Origin: Stenotrophomonas sp. 57 | GTDB lineage: Bacteria; Pseudomonadota; Gammaproteobacteria; Xanthomonadales; Xanthomonadaceae | NCBI RefSeq assembly: GCF_030291075.1 | Contig: NZ_CP127407.1 | Location: 3,408,001-3,472,000, forward strand | DNA length: 64,000 nt | Direction of reading: 5' to 3' | Part shown: one piece after another, positions 29,618 through 36,881 of the stretch | How positions within the stretch are numbered: position 1 is the stretch's first letter | Layout: every line of letters begins with the position of its first letter | Made by a program: the position numbers and the translations under genes | Notes under the pieces: model-generated | Databases searched by the model: none | What the model was told of the DNA's origin: nothing | Seen by the model: the letters and a program-made list of their open reading frames with translations, nothing else

Positions 29618-29643
29618 AAAGGCAAAGGCAAAGGCAAAGGCAG
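29618..29643 (+). repeat. GGCAAA hexanucleotide tandem tract
   Basis: About four units of GGCAAA, 50 bp to the right of composite element B. Same repeat unit as at 18171. Confidence 0.85.
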
Positions 29644-29652
29644 GCTCTCGTT

Positions 29653-29718
29653 GTAGCGCCGAGCCCATGCCCGGCTGCTGTACGCGAAACCTCCGAACCG
29701 AGCATGGCTCGGCTCTAC
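29653..29718. repeat. SMAG-type palindrome dimer
   Basis: GTAGCGCCGAGCCC...CCGGC on the left and CCGAGCATGGCTCGGCTCTAC on the right. The left half has several mismatches. Confidence 0.8.
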
Positions 29719-29746
29719 AGAAGATCATTCCGATCATTCTTTCGTT

Positions 29747-29770
29747 CATCCACGCATGGCGTGGATCTAC
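29747..29770 (-). repeat. SMAG-type palindrome (GTAGATCCACG class)
   Basis: The minus strand reads GTAGATCCACGCCATGCGTG and folds almost perfectly. Confidence 0.85.
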
Positions 29771-29771
29771 C

Positions 29772-29791
29772 GTGTCGACCAAGGTCGACAC
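29772..29791 (-). repeat. GTGTCGACC palindrome
   Basis: GTGTCGACC and GGTCGACAC pair perfectly around AA. It occupies the same position relative to composite element C as the GTAGGTGCCGACC palindrome does to copy A. Confidence 0.7.
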
Positions 29792-29838
29792 CCACCAGTG
29801 CAATATCCCGTTCCGGCAGATTGCAGGAAGCTGTCGAA

Positions 29839-29940
29839 GGCGGGGTGGGTCCGGTTGCGGGGGTGTCCGCGGCATGGATGCCGCGGCCAAGCCCCCAGGG
29901 ACGGGTTTACGGCGTCCCCCGCAACCGGACCCACCCCGCC
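29839..29940 (-). repeat. Composite nested-hairpin element, copy C (inverted)
   Basis: The outer arms (29839-29863 and 29916-29940) are perfectly complementary over 25 bp. On the minus strand the interior reads ACGCCGTAAACCCGTCCC, then an inner hairpin CCGCGGCAT/ATGCCGCGG. The tail (29806-29838) matches that of copy A in the same relative orientation. Confidence 0.85.
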
Positions 29941-29978
29941 ATCCCTCAGGAAACCCGCTTCTGCTCTGGCTCTGGCTC

Positions 29979-30007
29979 GTAGCGGGTGCAGGGCGCAGCC
30001 CTGCATC
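29979..30007 (+). repeat. SMAG-type palindrome (GTAGCGGGTGCAGGG class)
   Basis: GTAG followed by GGTGCAGGGC/GCAGCCCTGCATC arms. It ends 10 bp before the poxB stop. Confidence 0.65.
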
Positions 30008-30016
30008 GACCAACCC

Positions 30017-31735
30017 CTACTTCTTCAGGAAGTTGTCCACCAGCAGATGCTTCACGTCGTCGAAGCGGCCGTTCAACACCGCCTTGGCGGCATACAGCGC
30101 GGTACCGGCCACCTGCTTGGCCTCGATCTGTGGCGGCATCACCAGTTCGGCGCGGCTGGTATGCACGTCCAGCAATGCCGGGCCACGTTGCGACAGGAAG
30201 TCCTGCACCGCTTCTTCCAGATCCTCGCTGCGGGTCACGGTGCGTCCGTGGAAACCAATCACTTCGGCAAGGCGGCCGAAATCCGGGTTCTTCAGATCGG
30301 TGTAGTTGTCCAGCAGGCCTTCCACCTTCTGTTCCAGCTCGACGAAGTTCAGCGAGCCGTTGTTGAACACCACCACCTTGATCGGCAGGTTTTCCTGCAC
30401 TGCGGTCAGCAGATCACCCAGCAGCATCGCCAGGCCGCCATCGCCGGACAGCGAGATCACCTGTCGGCCCGGGAACGCCTTCTGCAGGCCCAGTGCTTGC
30501 GGCATCGCGTTGGCCATCGTGCCGTGCAGCAGGCTGGTCAGCGTACGGCGGCGGCCATTGACGCGGATATGCCGCAGCACCCAGACCATCGGTGAACCAC
30601 CATCTGCGGTAAACAGCGCATCGTCCGTCGCATACTTCGACAGCAATGCGGTCAGGTGCTGCGGATGGATCAGCTCGCCTTCGCCCGGCTGCTCTTCCTG
30701 CTCGCGCTTCTTCAGCGCCTTGTCGCGACGTTCGATGCATTCGTCCAGGAACGTGCTGTCCTCGCGCGGCGGCAGCATCGGCAGCAGCGCATCCAGCGTC
30801 GGCGCGATATCGCCCACCACGCCCAGGTTCACCGGATGGCGCCGGCCGAGGTGGCTGCCATCGCGGTCGACCTGGATGATCGTGGCCTTGTCGGGGTAGA
30901 ACTGGCCCCAGGCGAAATCGGCGCCGAGCAGCAGCAGCGTGTCGCACTCCATCAGTGTGTGGAAGCCGGACTCGATGCCGAAGATGCCGGTCATGCCCAT
31001 GTTGTACGGGTTGTCCGGCTCGACGAAGTCCTTGGCGCGCGAGGTGTGCGCGATCGGCGCCTGCAGGCGCCGGGCCAGTTCCAGCAGCTGCGCGTGCGCG
31101 CCCTGGCAACCGGCACCCGCGTAGATACCGATGCGCCTGCCCTGCCCCAGCAGTTCGGCGATGCGTTGCAGCTCGGCGTCGGAAGGACGCAGCACCGGTT
31201 GGGTGTAGTGCACCGAGAACGGCACATCGTGCTTCACTTCGGCCTGGCTGATGTCGGCCGGCAGGATCACCACCGCCACGCCGCGGCGGCTGATCGCCGC
31301 CTGGCAGGCCAGGGTGACCACGCGCCGCGCCTGCTCGGCACTGTGCACCTGCTCGCAGAACACCGAACAGCTGGCGTACACCGCCTTGAAGTCCACTTCC
31401 TGCGGGAATTCCATGCCCAGCTCGCTGGTCACCACCTGGCTGGCGATCAGCACCATCGGCGCACGATTGCGGTTGCTCTCGAACACACCGTTGATGAAGT
31501 GCAGGCTGCCGGGGCCGCAGGAACCGGCGCAGGCGGTCAGCTCACCGCTCACCAGCGAATCGGCGCCGGCGGCAAACGCCGCCACTTCTTCATGGCGCAC
31601 GTGCACCCAGGCGATGTCACTGCCATGCATCGCATCGGTCACATGGTTGAGCGTATCGCCCACGATGCCGTAGCAACGGCGGACTCCCGCCTGCTGCAGG
31701 GCGTCCACCACGATTTCGGCCACGCGCTTGCTCAT
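30017..31735 (-). CDS. poxB: Pyruvate dehydrogenase (quinone), PoxB-like ThDP enzyme
   Basis: PoxB oxidises pyruvate to acetate and CO2 and passes electrons to ubiquinone. It uses ThDP and FAD and acts at the membrane surface. The 572-residue length equals that of E. coli PoxB. ThDP features are the glutamate in HVRHEEVAAFAAGADSLV, the GDGGLAMLLGDLLTAVQENLPIKVVVFNNGSLNF block (GDG...NN motif), and the FAD domain with GIYAGAGCQGAH. I choose the ATG at 31735, with GAGGA 8 bp upstream, over an ATG three codons earlier that would overlap the ribosome site. Relatives such as acetolactate synthase are less likely given the length and C-terminus. Confidence 0.85.
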   Translation of the reverse strand: MSKRVAEIVVDALQQAGVRRCYGIVGDTLNHVTDAMHGSDIAWVHVRHEEVAAFAAGADSLVSGELTACAGSCGPGSLHFINGVFESNRNRAPMVLIASQVVTSELGMEFPQEVDFKAVYASCSVFCEQVHSAEQARRVVTLACQAAISRRGVAVVILPADISQAEVKHDVPFSVHYTQPVLRPSDAELQRIAELLGQGRRIGIYAGAGCQGAHAQLLELARRLQAPIAHTSRAKDFVEPDNPYNMGMTGIFGIESGFHTLMECDTLLLLGADFAWGQFYPDKATIIQVDRDGSHLGRRHPVNLGVVGDIAPTLDALLPMLPPREDSTFLDECIERRDKALKKREQEEQPGEGELIHPQHLTALLSKYATDDALFTADGGSPMVWVLRHIRVNGRRRTLTSLLHGTMANAMPQALGLQKAFPGRQVISLSGDGGLAMLLGDLLTAVQENLPIKVVVFNNGSLNFVELEQKVEGLLDNYTDLKNPDFGRLAEVIGFHGRTVTRSEDLEEAVQDFLSQRGPALLDVHTSRAELVMPPQIEAKQVAGTALYAAKAVLNGRFDDVKHLLVDNFLKK

Positions 31736-31844
31736 TGGATACATCCTCGAACGGGGGAACGTCCGAGGCTAGACCTGATGAAGTGATGCCCCCGTGGGCA
31801 CGCCGCCCGTCGCCACGATGTGCAAACCGAGGGCAGGCGTCTCG

Positions 31845-32702
31845 TCAATCATTGGCGTTGATCCAGCCTTCCACCGCGCCGCTTTTCGGGTTGCGGTAGC
31901 GCAGCTTCATCCAACCGTCCTGTTCATCCAGCATTTCCACGTGGTCGCCCTGCACCAGGTAACGCTTGGTGCTGGGCGCGCCCGGGCGGTCGAACAGGAA
32001 CAGGCGTGCTGGAATCACGGTGACCTGCTGGCCACGCAGCGGACCATCGGGCGGTGCACCCAGGCCATCGGCAATCGCGCTCTCCAGCACACGGCCGGCA
32101 GGATCATAGGTGCGCCAGACCGCCAGAGGGCCCTGCTCTTCGGTCTGTTCCCACTGCAGCGCGGCGTTCAACGTATCGCCCAGCATCAACAGGCTCTCGG
32201 CGCGGTACAGGTAGAGCTTCGCACCCGCGAACCGGTACTGGTCTGCGTACCACATCGGCCCGCTGCGGCAACTGCTGCTGAGGGTGCGGGTGGCAACGTC
32301 CACGCTCAGCCCCATCAGGTCACCGCAGCTGTCCTTGCCGTGGGTTTCGGCCTGCAGCACGCGATACGAAGCGCTGGCCGGATCGAACCGGTATACCGCC
32401 ACCGCTTCGTTGACCATGCCCACCGATGCGCGCGCGACCAGTTCCGGGTAGCCATCGAAATCGACGTCCTCCAGACCCCACCGCGAATTGCCGTCTGCAT
32501 CCGCCGCGCCCGCCAGCGTCTGGCGCTTGCCTGACGGCGACAGCTGCACTGCGATGCTGCCATCCAGTTGGGGATCGGCATGCGCCTGCACGTGCGCGGC
32601 CACCTGGAACCGCAGCGTTTCGCCGTCGTCGCCATGTGCCTGCGCCGACGGTGCCAGCAGTCCTGCCAGCACCAGGCCCAGCACGCATTCCCTGAGTTTC
32701 AT
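31845..32702 (-). CDS. Secreted protein with XAC2610-like core and SH3-like C-terminus
   Basis: This 285-residue protein has a signal peptide (LVLAGLLAPSAQA-H). It then has a beta-rich region with EDVDFDGYPELVARASVG (about residues 85-103), which resembles the Asp-rich loops of XAC2610-type proteins. An RSGPMWYADQYRFAGAKLYLYRAES block follows. The C-terminal 60 residues (VTVIPARLFLFDRPG, then YLVQGDHVEMLDEQDGWMKLRYRN, then VEGWINAND) look like a bacterial SH3 fold. A periplasmic role at the cell wall is plausible but not shown. Two adjacent ATG codons exist; I take the second, with AGGA 7 bp upstream. Confidence 0.75.
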   Translation of the reverse strand: MKLRECVLGLVLAGLLAPSAQAHGDDGETLRFQVAAHVQAHADPQLDGSIAVQLSPSGKRQTLAGAADADGNSRWGLEDVDFDGYPELVARASVGMVNEAVAVYRFDPASASYRVLQAETHGKDSCGDLMGLSVDVATRTLSSSCRSGPMWYADQYRFAGAKLYLYRAESLLMLGDTLNAALQWEQTEEQGPLAVWRTYDPAGRVLESAIADGLGAPPDGPLRGQQVTVIPARLFLFDRPGAPSTKRYLVQGDHVEMLDEQDGWMKLRYRNPKSGAVEGWINAND

Positions 32703-32738
32703 CATCGCTTCCTGCGGCACCGCGGCGGCACCTTCAAC

Positions 32739-33221
32739 TCAGAACGATACCTCGACCGGCTGCCGCGACCACAGCACCGATTGATGCTGGGTCTGCTGCT
32801 TCCACGCCAGGCGGATCGCTTCGATATCGGCGCGACGCTGCGGGGTGTCCTCATGCAGCACCACCAGCACCTTGGTGCGCAGGCGGTTGGGCGCGGCATC
32901 GCCGCGGAACAGCCACTGGCCGTAGGCATCGAACACGGTCAGGCCATCCGGGAAGCGCGGGGTCACCTGCTTGTCCAGGAAGGCGCGCCACTGCGCCTCG
33001 CTGATGGTGTCGGCCTGCGGACGGTTGCCCGCGCCCTGCTCCTCGCCCACGCCGAAGTACAGCTCGCTGCGTACCCAGCCGTGGCCATCGGACGGGCGTG
33101 CGGCATCGCCCTTCAGGTCGGCGGTGGTGGCGGTGGCATAGGCGCTGGGCGCCTGCGAGGACAGGCTGGCGCAGCCGCTGGTGGCCAGCAGCACGGCAAA
33201 GACGAGACCAAGGTGTTTCAT
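32739..33221 (-). CDS. DUF3574 lipoprotein
   Basis: This 160-residue lipoprotein has signal MKHLGLVFAVLLATSGC (lipobox TSGC, cysteine 17). The DUF3574-like body includes WVRSELYFGVGEEQG and AQWRAFLDKQVTPRFPDGLTVFDAYGQWLF. A closing stretch, VLVVLHEDTPQRRADIEAIRLAWKQQ, completes it. Function is not known to me; the domain often occurs in small exported proteins. The start ATG at 33221 is the one that heads the lipoprotein signal. It lies 36 bp upstream of the SH3-like secreted protein on the same strand, so the two are probably co-transcribed. Confidence 0.82.
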   Translation of the reverse strand: MKHLGLVFAVLLATSGCASLSSQAPSAYATATTADLKGDAARPSDGHGWVRSELYFGVGEEQGAGNRPQADTISEAQWRAFLDKQVTPRFPDGLTVFDAYGQWLFRGDAAPNRLRTKVLVVLHEDTPQRRADIEAIRLAWKQQTQHQSVLWSRQPVEVSF

Positions 33222-33435
33222 CGGTACAGCTCCGGGGAAGGGGGACAGGGCGAGCCGGCAGCGTACAGCGCCACCGGCCCGGCGTGCTGATGCCAACAGG
33301 GCATCAACTCATGCCGGACCGGCAGGGGCTTGCATCGGCACCGGCCATCACGCGAAGATAATATATCGCTTCATCCGGATGGATGTAAGTGAAACCATCT
33401 CCCCCTTCCCCGTCGTCGTTGTTGCTGGAGCCCCC

Positions 33436-35871
33436 ATGTCCGCCCGCCTGCCCGCGTCGCCGCTCGGCCTCGCCATCGCCCTCACGCTTTCCTCCGCCGC
33501 CGTCCCGGCCCTGGCCCAGGACGCCACCAACCTGGACACGGTGATCGTCACCGGCACCCGTGCCGCCGACCGCACCGTGCTCGAATCCACCTCGCCGGTG
33601 GATGTGCTCACCGCCGAGGACATCCGCAAGGCCGGCGTGGTCAACGGTGAGCTGGGCAGCGCGCTGCAGGCACTGCTGCCGTCGTTCAACTTCCCGCGCC
33701 AGTCCAACTCCGGTGGCGCCGACCATGTGCGCGCCGCGCAGCTGCGCGGCCTGTCGCCGGACCAGGTGCTGGTGCTGGTCAATGGCAAGCGCCGCCACCA
33801 CACCGCGCTGGTCAACACCGACAGCAAGATCGGCAAGGGCACCACGCCGGTCGACTTCAACTCGATTCCAGTCAGCGCGATCAAGCGCATCGAAGTGCTG
33901 CGCGATGGCGCCGGTGCGCTGTACGGCTCCGATGCGGTCGCCGGTGTGATCAACGTGATCCTCGACAACGGCGGCGACGGCGGCGAGATCGAGGCCAGCT
34001 ACGGCGCCAACCACACCGACCTCAAGCCGATCGGCCGCACCCTCACCGACGGCCAGACCGGCAACATCAGTGCCAAGGTCGGCACCTCGCTGGGCGAGGA
34101 CGGCGGCTTCCTGCGCGTCGGCCTGGAATACAAGCACCGCAACGGCACCAACCGCGCCGGCTTCGACCAGATTCCGCCGTGGGACCAGACCCCCGACAAC
34201 CTGGCATTGCAGGGCAAGCGCAACTACGTGCTGGGCGATGGCAAGAGCAAGGACATCAACCTGTGGCTGAACACCGAGATCCCGGTCGGCCAGACCTCGA
34301 CGTTCTACGCGTTCGGCACCTTCAACCAGCGTGATACCGAAGGCGCGAACTACTTCCGCTACCCCGATGGCGATGCCAACTGGAAGCAGGTCTATCCGAA
34401 CGGTTACCGCCCGATCTCCGAAGGCGAGAACCGCGACGTGCAGGCCGTGGCCGGCGTGCGCGGCCAGTGGGGCGAGTGGAGCTACGACGGCAGCGTGGAT
34501 TACGGCCAGAACGACTTCACCTACCGCCTGCGCGACTCGCTCAACGCCTCGCTGGGCCCAACCAGCCCGACCCGTTTCAAGACTGCCGACTACGCGTACG
34601 CGCAGACCGTGGGCAACCTCGATCTGAGCCGCGTGTTCACCCAGAGCGAGAGCATCAGCCACACCCTGGGACTGGGCGCAGAAGCGCGCCACGAGCGCTA
34701 CCAGACCCGTCCGGGTGACCCGGCCAGCTTCGCCGCTGGCCCGTACACCGATCGCCCGACCGGCTCGCAGGCCGGTGGCGGCCTGACCCCGCAGGATGCG
34801 GCGCGCCTGTCGCGCGATGTGGCCAGTGCCTATGCCAGCCTGTCCAGCCAGTTCGGCGAAACGTTCTCCACCGATCTGGCCGCACGCTACGAGCACAGCG
34901 ACGACTTCGGTGGCGAACTGACCGGCAAGCTCGGCCTGCGCTACGCGTTCACGCCGGCCTTCGCGCTGCGCGGTGCCATTTCCAACAATTTCCGTGCACC
35001 GTCGTTGGCGCAGATCGGCTACGAATCCACCTCCACCGGCTACAACGCCGGCGGCCAGCTGGTGCAGGGCCGTTTGCTGTCGGTCAACAATCCGATCGCG
35101 CGTGGCCTGGGTGCGCAGAACCTCAAGCCTGAGAAGTCGATCAACACCTCGCTGGGCTTCACCAGCCGCATCGGCGAGCACTTCGACCTGTCGCTGGACT
35201 TCTTCCAGATCGACATCGACGATCGCATCGCGCTGTCGGAGAGCATCACCGGTGATGCGCTGACCGACTATGTGGCGGCCAATTACGGCGTCACCGGCCT
35301 GCAGAGCGCCAGCTTCTTCGTCAACGCCGCCGACACCCGCACCCGTGGCGCCGAACTGGTGACCAACTGGCGCCAGTCGCTGGGCGATGGCCAGCTGCTC
35401 CTGACCGGCACCTACGCCTACACCAGGACCACCCTGAAGAACGTGCTGGCCACGCCGGCGCAGCTGCGCGCACTGAACCCGGACTACGTGCTGTTCGGCA
35501 TCGAAGAGACCAACACGCTCACCGATGCCACGCCGCGTACGCGCGGTAGTTTCTCGGCAGCCTGGAGCAACGACCACTGGTCGCTGAGCACCCGCGTGAA
35601 CCGCTATGGCAGCGCCACCCGCGTGTTCAACTTCGGTGACGGCTACATCCCTCGCCAGACCTACCAGGCCGAATGGCAGCTGGATGCCGAGGTGGAGTAC
35701 CGCATCACCCCGCAGTGGAGCGTGGCCATTGGCGGCCAGAACCTGACGGACAACTACCCGGATCGATCCAACAGCGATATCCACTACTTCGGCAACCTGC
35801 CGTACGACGTGCTGTCGCCGATCGGCAGCAACGGCGCGTACTACTACGGCCGCGTCCGCTATACGTTCTGA
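33436..35871 (+). CDS. TonB-dependent outer-membrane receptor (paralogue 2)
   Basis: This 811-residue TonB-dependent beta-barrel has a signal peptide ending AVPALAQ. A TonB-box-like LDTVIVTGTRAADRTVLES follows, then a plug domain with the same QLRGLSPDQVLVLVNGKRRH block as the receptor at 13873, and RIEVLRDGAGALYGSDAVAGVINVIL. The barrel ends YYGRVRYTF with terminal phenylalanine. The ATG at 33436 immediately precedes the signal peptide although the frame opens earlier. Upstream lies an AT-rich stretch (GATAATATATCG at 33357-33368) that could be a -10 region. No transport or regulatory genes flank it, so the ligand is unknown. Confidence 0.92.
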   Translation: MSARLPASPLGLAIALTLSSAAVPALAQDATNLDTVIVTGTRAADRTVLESTSPVDVLTAEDIRKAGVVNGELGSALQALLPSFNFPRQSNSGGADHVRAAQLRGLSPDQVLVLVNGKRRHHTALVNTDSKIGKGTTPVDFNSIPVSAIKRIEVLRDGAGALYGSDAVAGVINVILDNGGDGGEIEASYGANHTDLKPIGRTLTDGQTGNISAKVGTSLGEDGGFLRVGLEYKHRNGTNRAGFDQIPPWDQTPDNLALQGKRNYVLGDGKSKDINLWLNTEIPVGQTSTFYAFGTFNQRDTEGANYFRYPDGDANWKQVYPNGYRPISEGENRDVQAVAGVRGQWGEWSYDGSVDYGQNDFTYRLRDSLNASLGPTSPTRFKTADYAYAQTVGNLDLSRVFTQSESISHTLGLGAEARHERYQTRPGDPASFAAGPYTDRPTGSQAGGGLTPQDAARLSRDVASAYASLSSQFGETFSTDLAARYEHSDDFGGELTGKLGLRYAFTPAFALRGAISNNFRAPSLAQIGYESTSTGYNAGGQLVQGRLLSVNNPIARGLGAQNLKPEKSINTSLGFTSRIGEHFDLSLDFFQIDIDDRIALSESITGDALTDYVAANYGVTGLQSASFFVNAADTRTRGAELVTNWRQSLGDGQLLLTGTYAYTRTTLKNVLATPAQLRALNPDYVLFGIEETNTLTDATPRTRGSFSAAWSNDHWSLSTRVNRYGSATRVFNFGDGYIPRQTYQAEWQLDAEVEYRITPQWSVAIGGQNLTDNYPDRSNSDIHYFGNLPYDVLSPIGSNGAYYYGRVRYTF

Positions 35872-35888
35872 TTCACAGAATCGACCCG

Positions 35889-36003
35889 GTAGAGCCGGCG
35901 GGGTAGAGTCGACTGTTAGTCGACTGCTCTTCGCGCAGATCGCGAAAATCCCGCGCTGCGCGCGATAGTCGACTAACAGTCGACTCTACCCCGTCGGCAC
36001 TAC
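35889..36003. repeat. Nested SMAG palindromes (one pair inside another)
   Basis: An inner dimer runs from GTAGAGTCGACTG (35903) to CAGTCGACTCTAC (35989). It is enclosed by an outer pair, GTAGAGCCGGCGGG on the left and CCCGTCGGCACTAC on the right. All four heads point outward. Confidence 0.8.
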
Positions 36004-36090
36004 CCCGCCGCCGGGTCCAGGGCCGACAGGTCAGTGAACTGTCGCCCTGCCTCGACCTGCCCTACACGCCCACGCTGGCAAGGTGGGGGC

Positions 36091-36849
36091 ATGGCTGAAC
36101 CGCTCCCCCTGCGTCCGCCACCGCCCTTGTTGGACGACGCCTGCGCGTTGTTCCTCGATGTCGATGGCACCCTGATCGAATTTGCTGCGCGCCCGGATGC
36201 CGTGCAGCTGCTGCCGGATGTGCGTGAAGCCATCGGCCGCATCAGCGACCGCCTGGAAGGTGCCGTGGCACTGGTCAGTGGTCGCCCGCTTGAACAGCTG
36301 GACCAGCTGTTCGCTCCGCTGCAGCTGCCCGCCGCCGGCCTGCATGGCCACGAACTGCGTGGCCAGGATGGCCGCGTCCTGCGCGACGAGCACGACGACG
36401 ACACCGCCGAATGGCTGCACGCCCTGCACCAGCAAGCGATGCGTTTCGCCCATGGGCATCCTGGCGTACTGGTCGAGGACAAGGGCGTGGGCCTGGCCCT
36501 GCATTGGCGCGGTGCGCCACACGCCGCCCGCGATGTCCGCGCATTCGCCGACCGCCACGTGCGCGGCCGCACCAGCTATCGCCTGCAGCCCGGTGACCAC
36601 GTGGTCGAGTTCGTTCCCGTCGGCACCGACAAGGGCCGCGCGATACGAAGGATGATGCAATACCTGCCGTTCCGCGGCCGCCTGCCTGTGTTCATGGGCG
36701 ATGACCTCACCGATGAATTCGGCTTCGATGCTGCCAACGGCCAGCATGGCTGGAGCGTGCTGGTGGGTGAACGTGAACCCAGCGCGGCGGTGTTCGCACT
36801 GCCCGACATACGCAGCGTGCACGCCTGGCTGCGTGAGAATGCCTATTGA
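36091..36849 (+). CDS. otsB: Trehalose-6-phosphate phosphatase
   Basis: OtsB removes phosphate from trehalose-6-phosphate in the cytoplasm. The 252-residue HAD-family protein has motif I LFLDVDGTLIEF (nucleophile Asp, about residue 22), motif II ALVSGRPLEQLD, and motif III and IV elements VPVGTDKGRAIRRMM and FMGDDLTDEFGF. It starts at the ATG at 36091; upstream in-frame codons are not conserved. Two enzymes follow, GH15 and OtsA, in the same direction. The spacing to GH15 is 32 bp and contains a run of 12 C. Trehalose is made as an osmolyte and stress protectant. Confidence 0.94.
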   Translation: MAEPLPLRPPPPLLDDACALFLDVDGTLIEFAARPDAVQLLPDVREAIGRISDRLEGAVALVSGRPLEQLDQLFAPLQLPAAGLHGHELRGQDGRVLRDEHDDDTAEWLHALHQQAMRFAHGHPGVLVEDKGVGLALHWRGAPHAARDVRAFADRHVRGRTSYRLQPGDHVVEFVPVGTDKGRAIRRMMQYLPFRGRLPVFMGDDLTDEFGFDAANGQHGWSVLVGEREPSAAVFALPDIRSVHAWLRENAY

Positions 36850-36854
36850 CCCGG

Positions 36855-36866
36855 CCCCCCCCCCCC
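36855..36866 (+). repeat. Homopolymer of 12 C between otsB and GH15
   Basis: Twelve consecutive C lie 5 bp after the otsB stop and 15 bp before the GH15 ATG. The tract occupies the region expected to carry the ribosome site and is not in a coding frame under my start choice. Confidence 0.85.
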
Positions 36867-36881
36867 ACGGCCGCAACCGAG

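Larger units (their letters stand above)
29310..30016. other. Repeat-rich intergenic region between the permease and poxB
   Basis: About 700 bp with no credible gene. It holds a GTAGAGTCGAC palindrome, composite element copy B, a GGCAAA tract, a SMAG dimer, a GTAGATCCACG palindrome, a GTGTCGACC palindrome, composite element copy C (inverted) and a GTAGCGGGTGCAGGG palindrome. The short open frames across it read through these repeats. Confidence 0.8.

Noticed and set aside
29448..30305. Protein-coding frames across the repeat region before poxB
   Set aside because: They run through SMAG elements, composite hairpins and hexamer tracts and end inside poxB; no conserved protein features.
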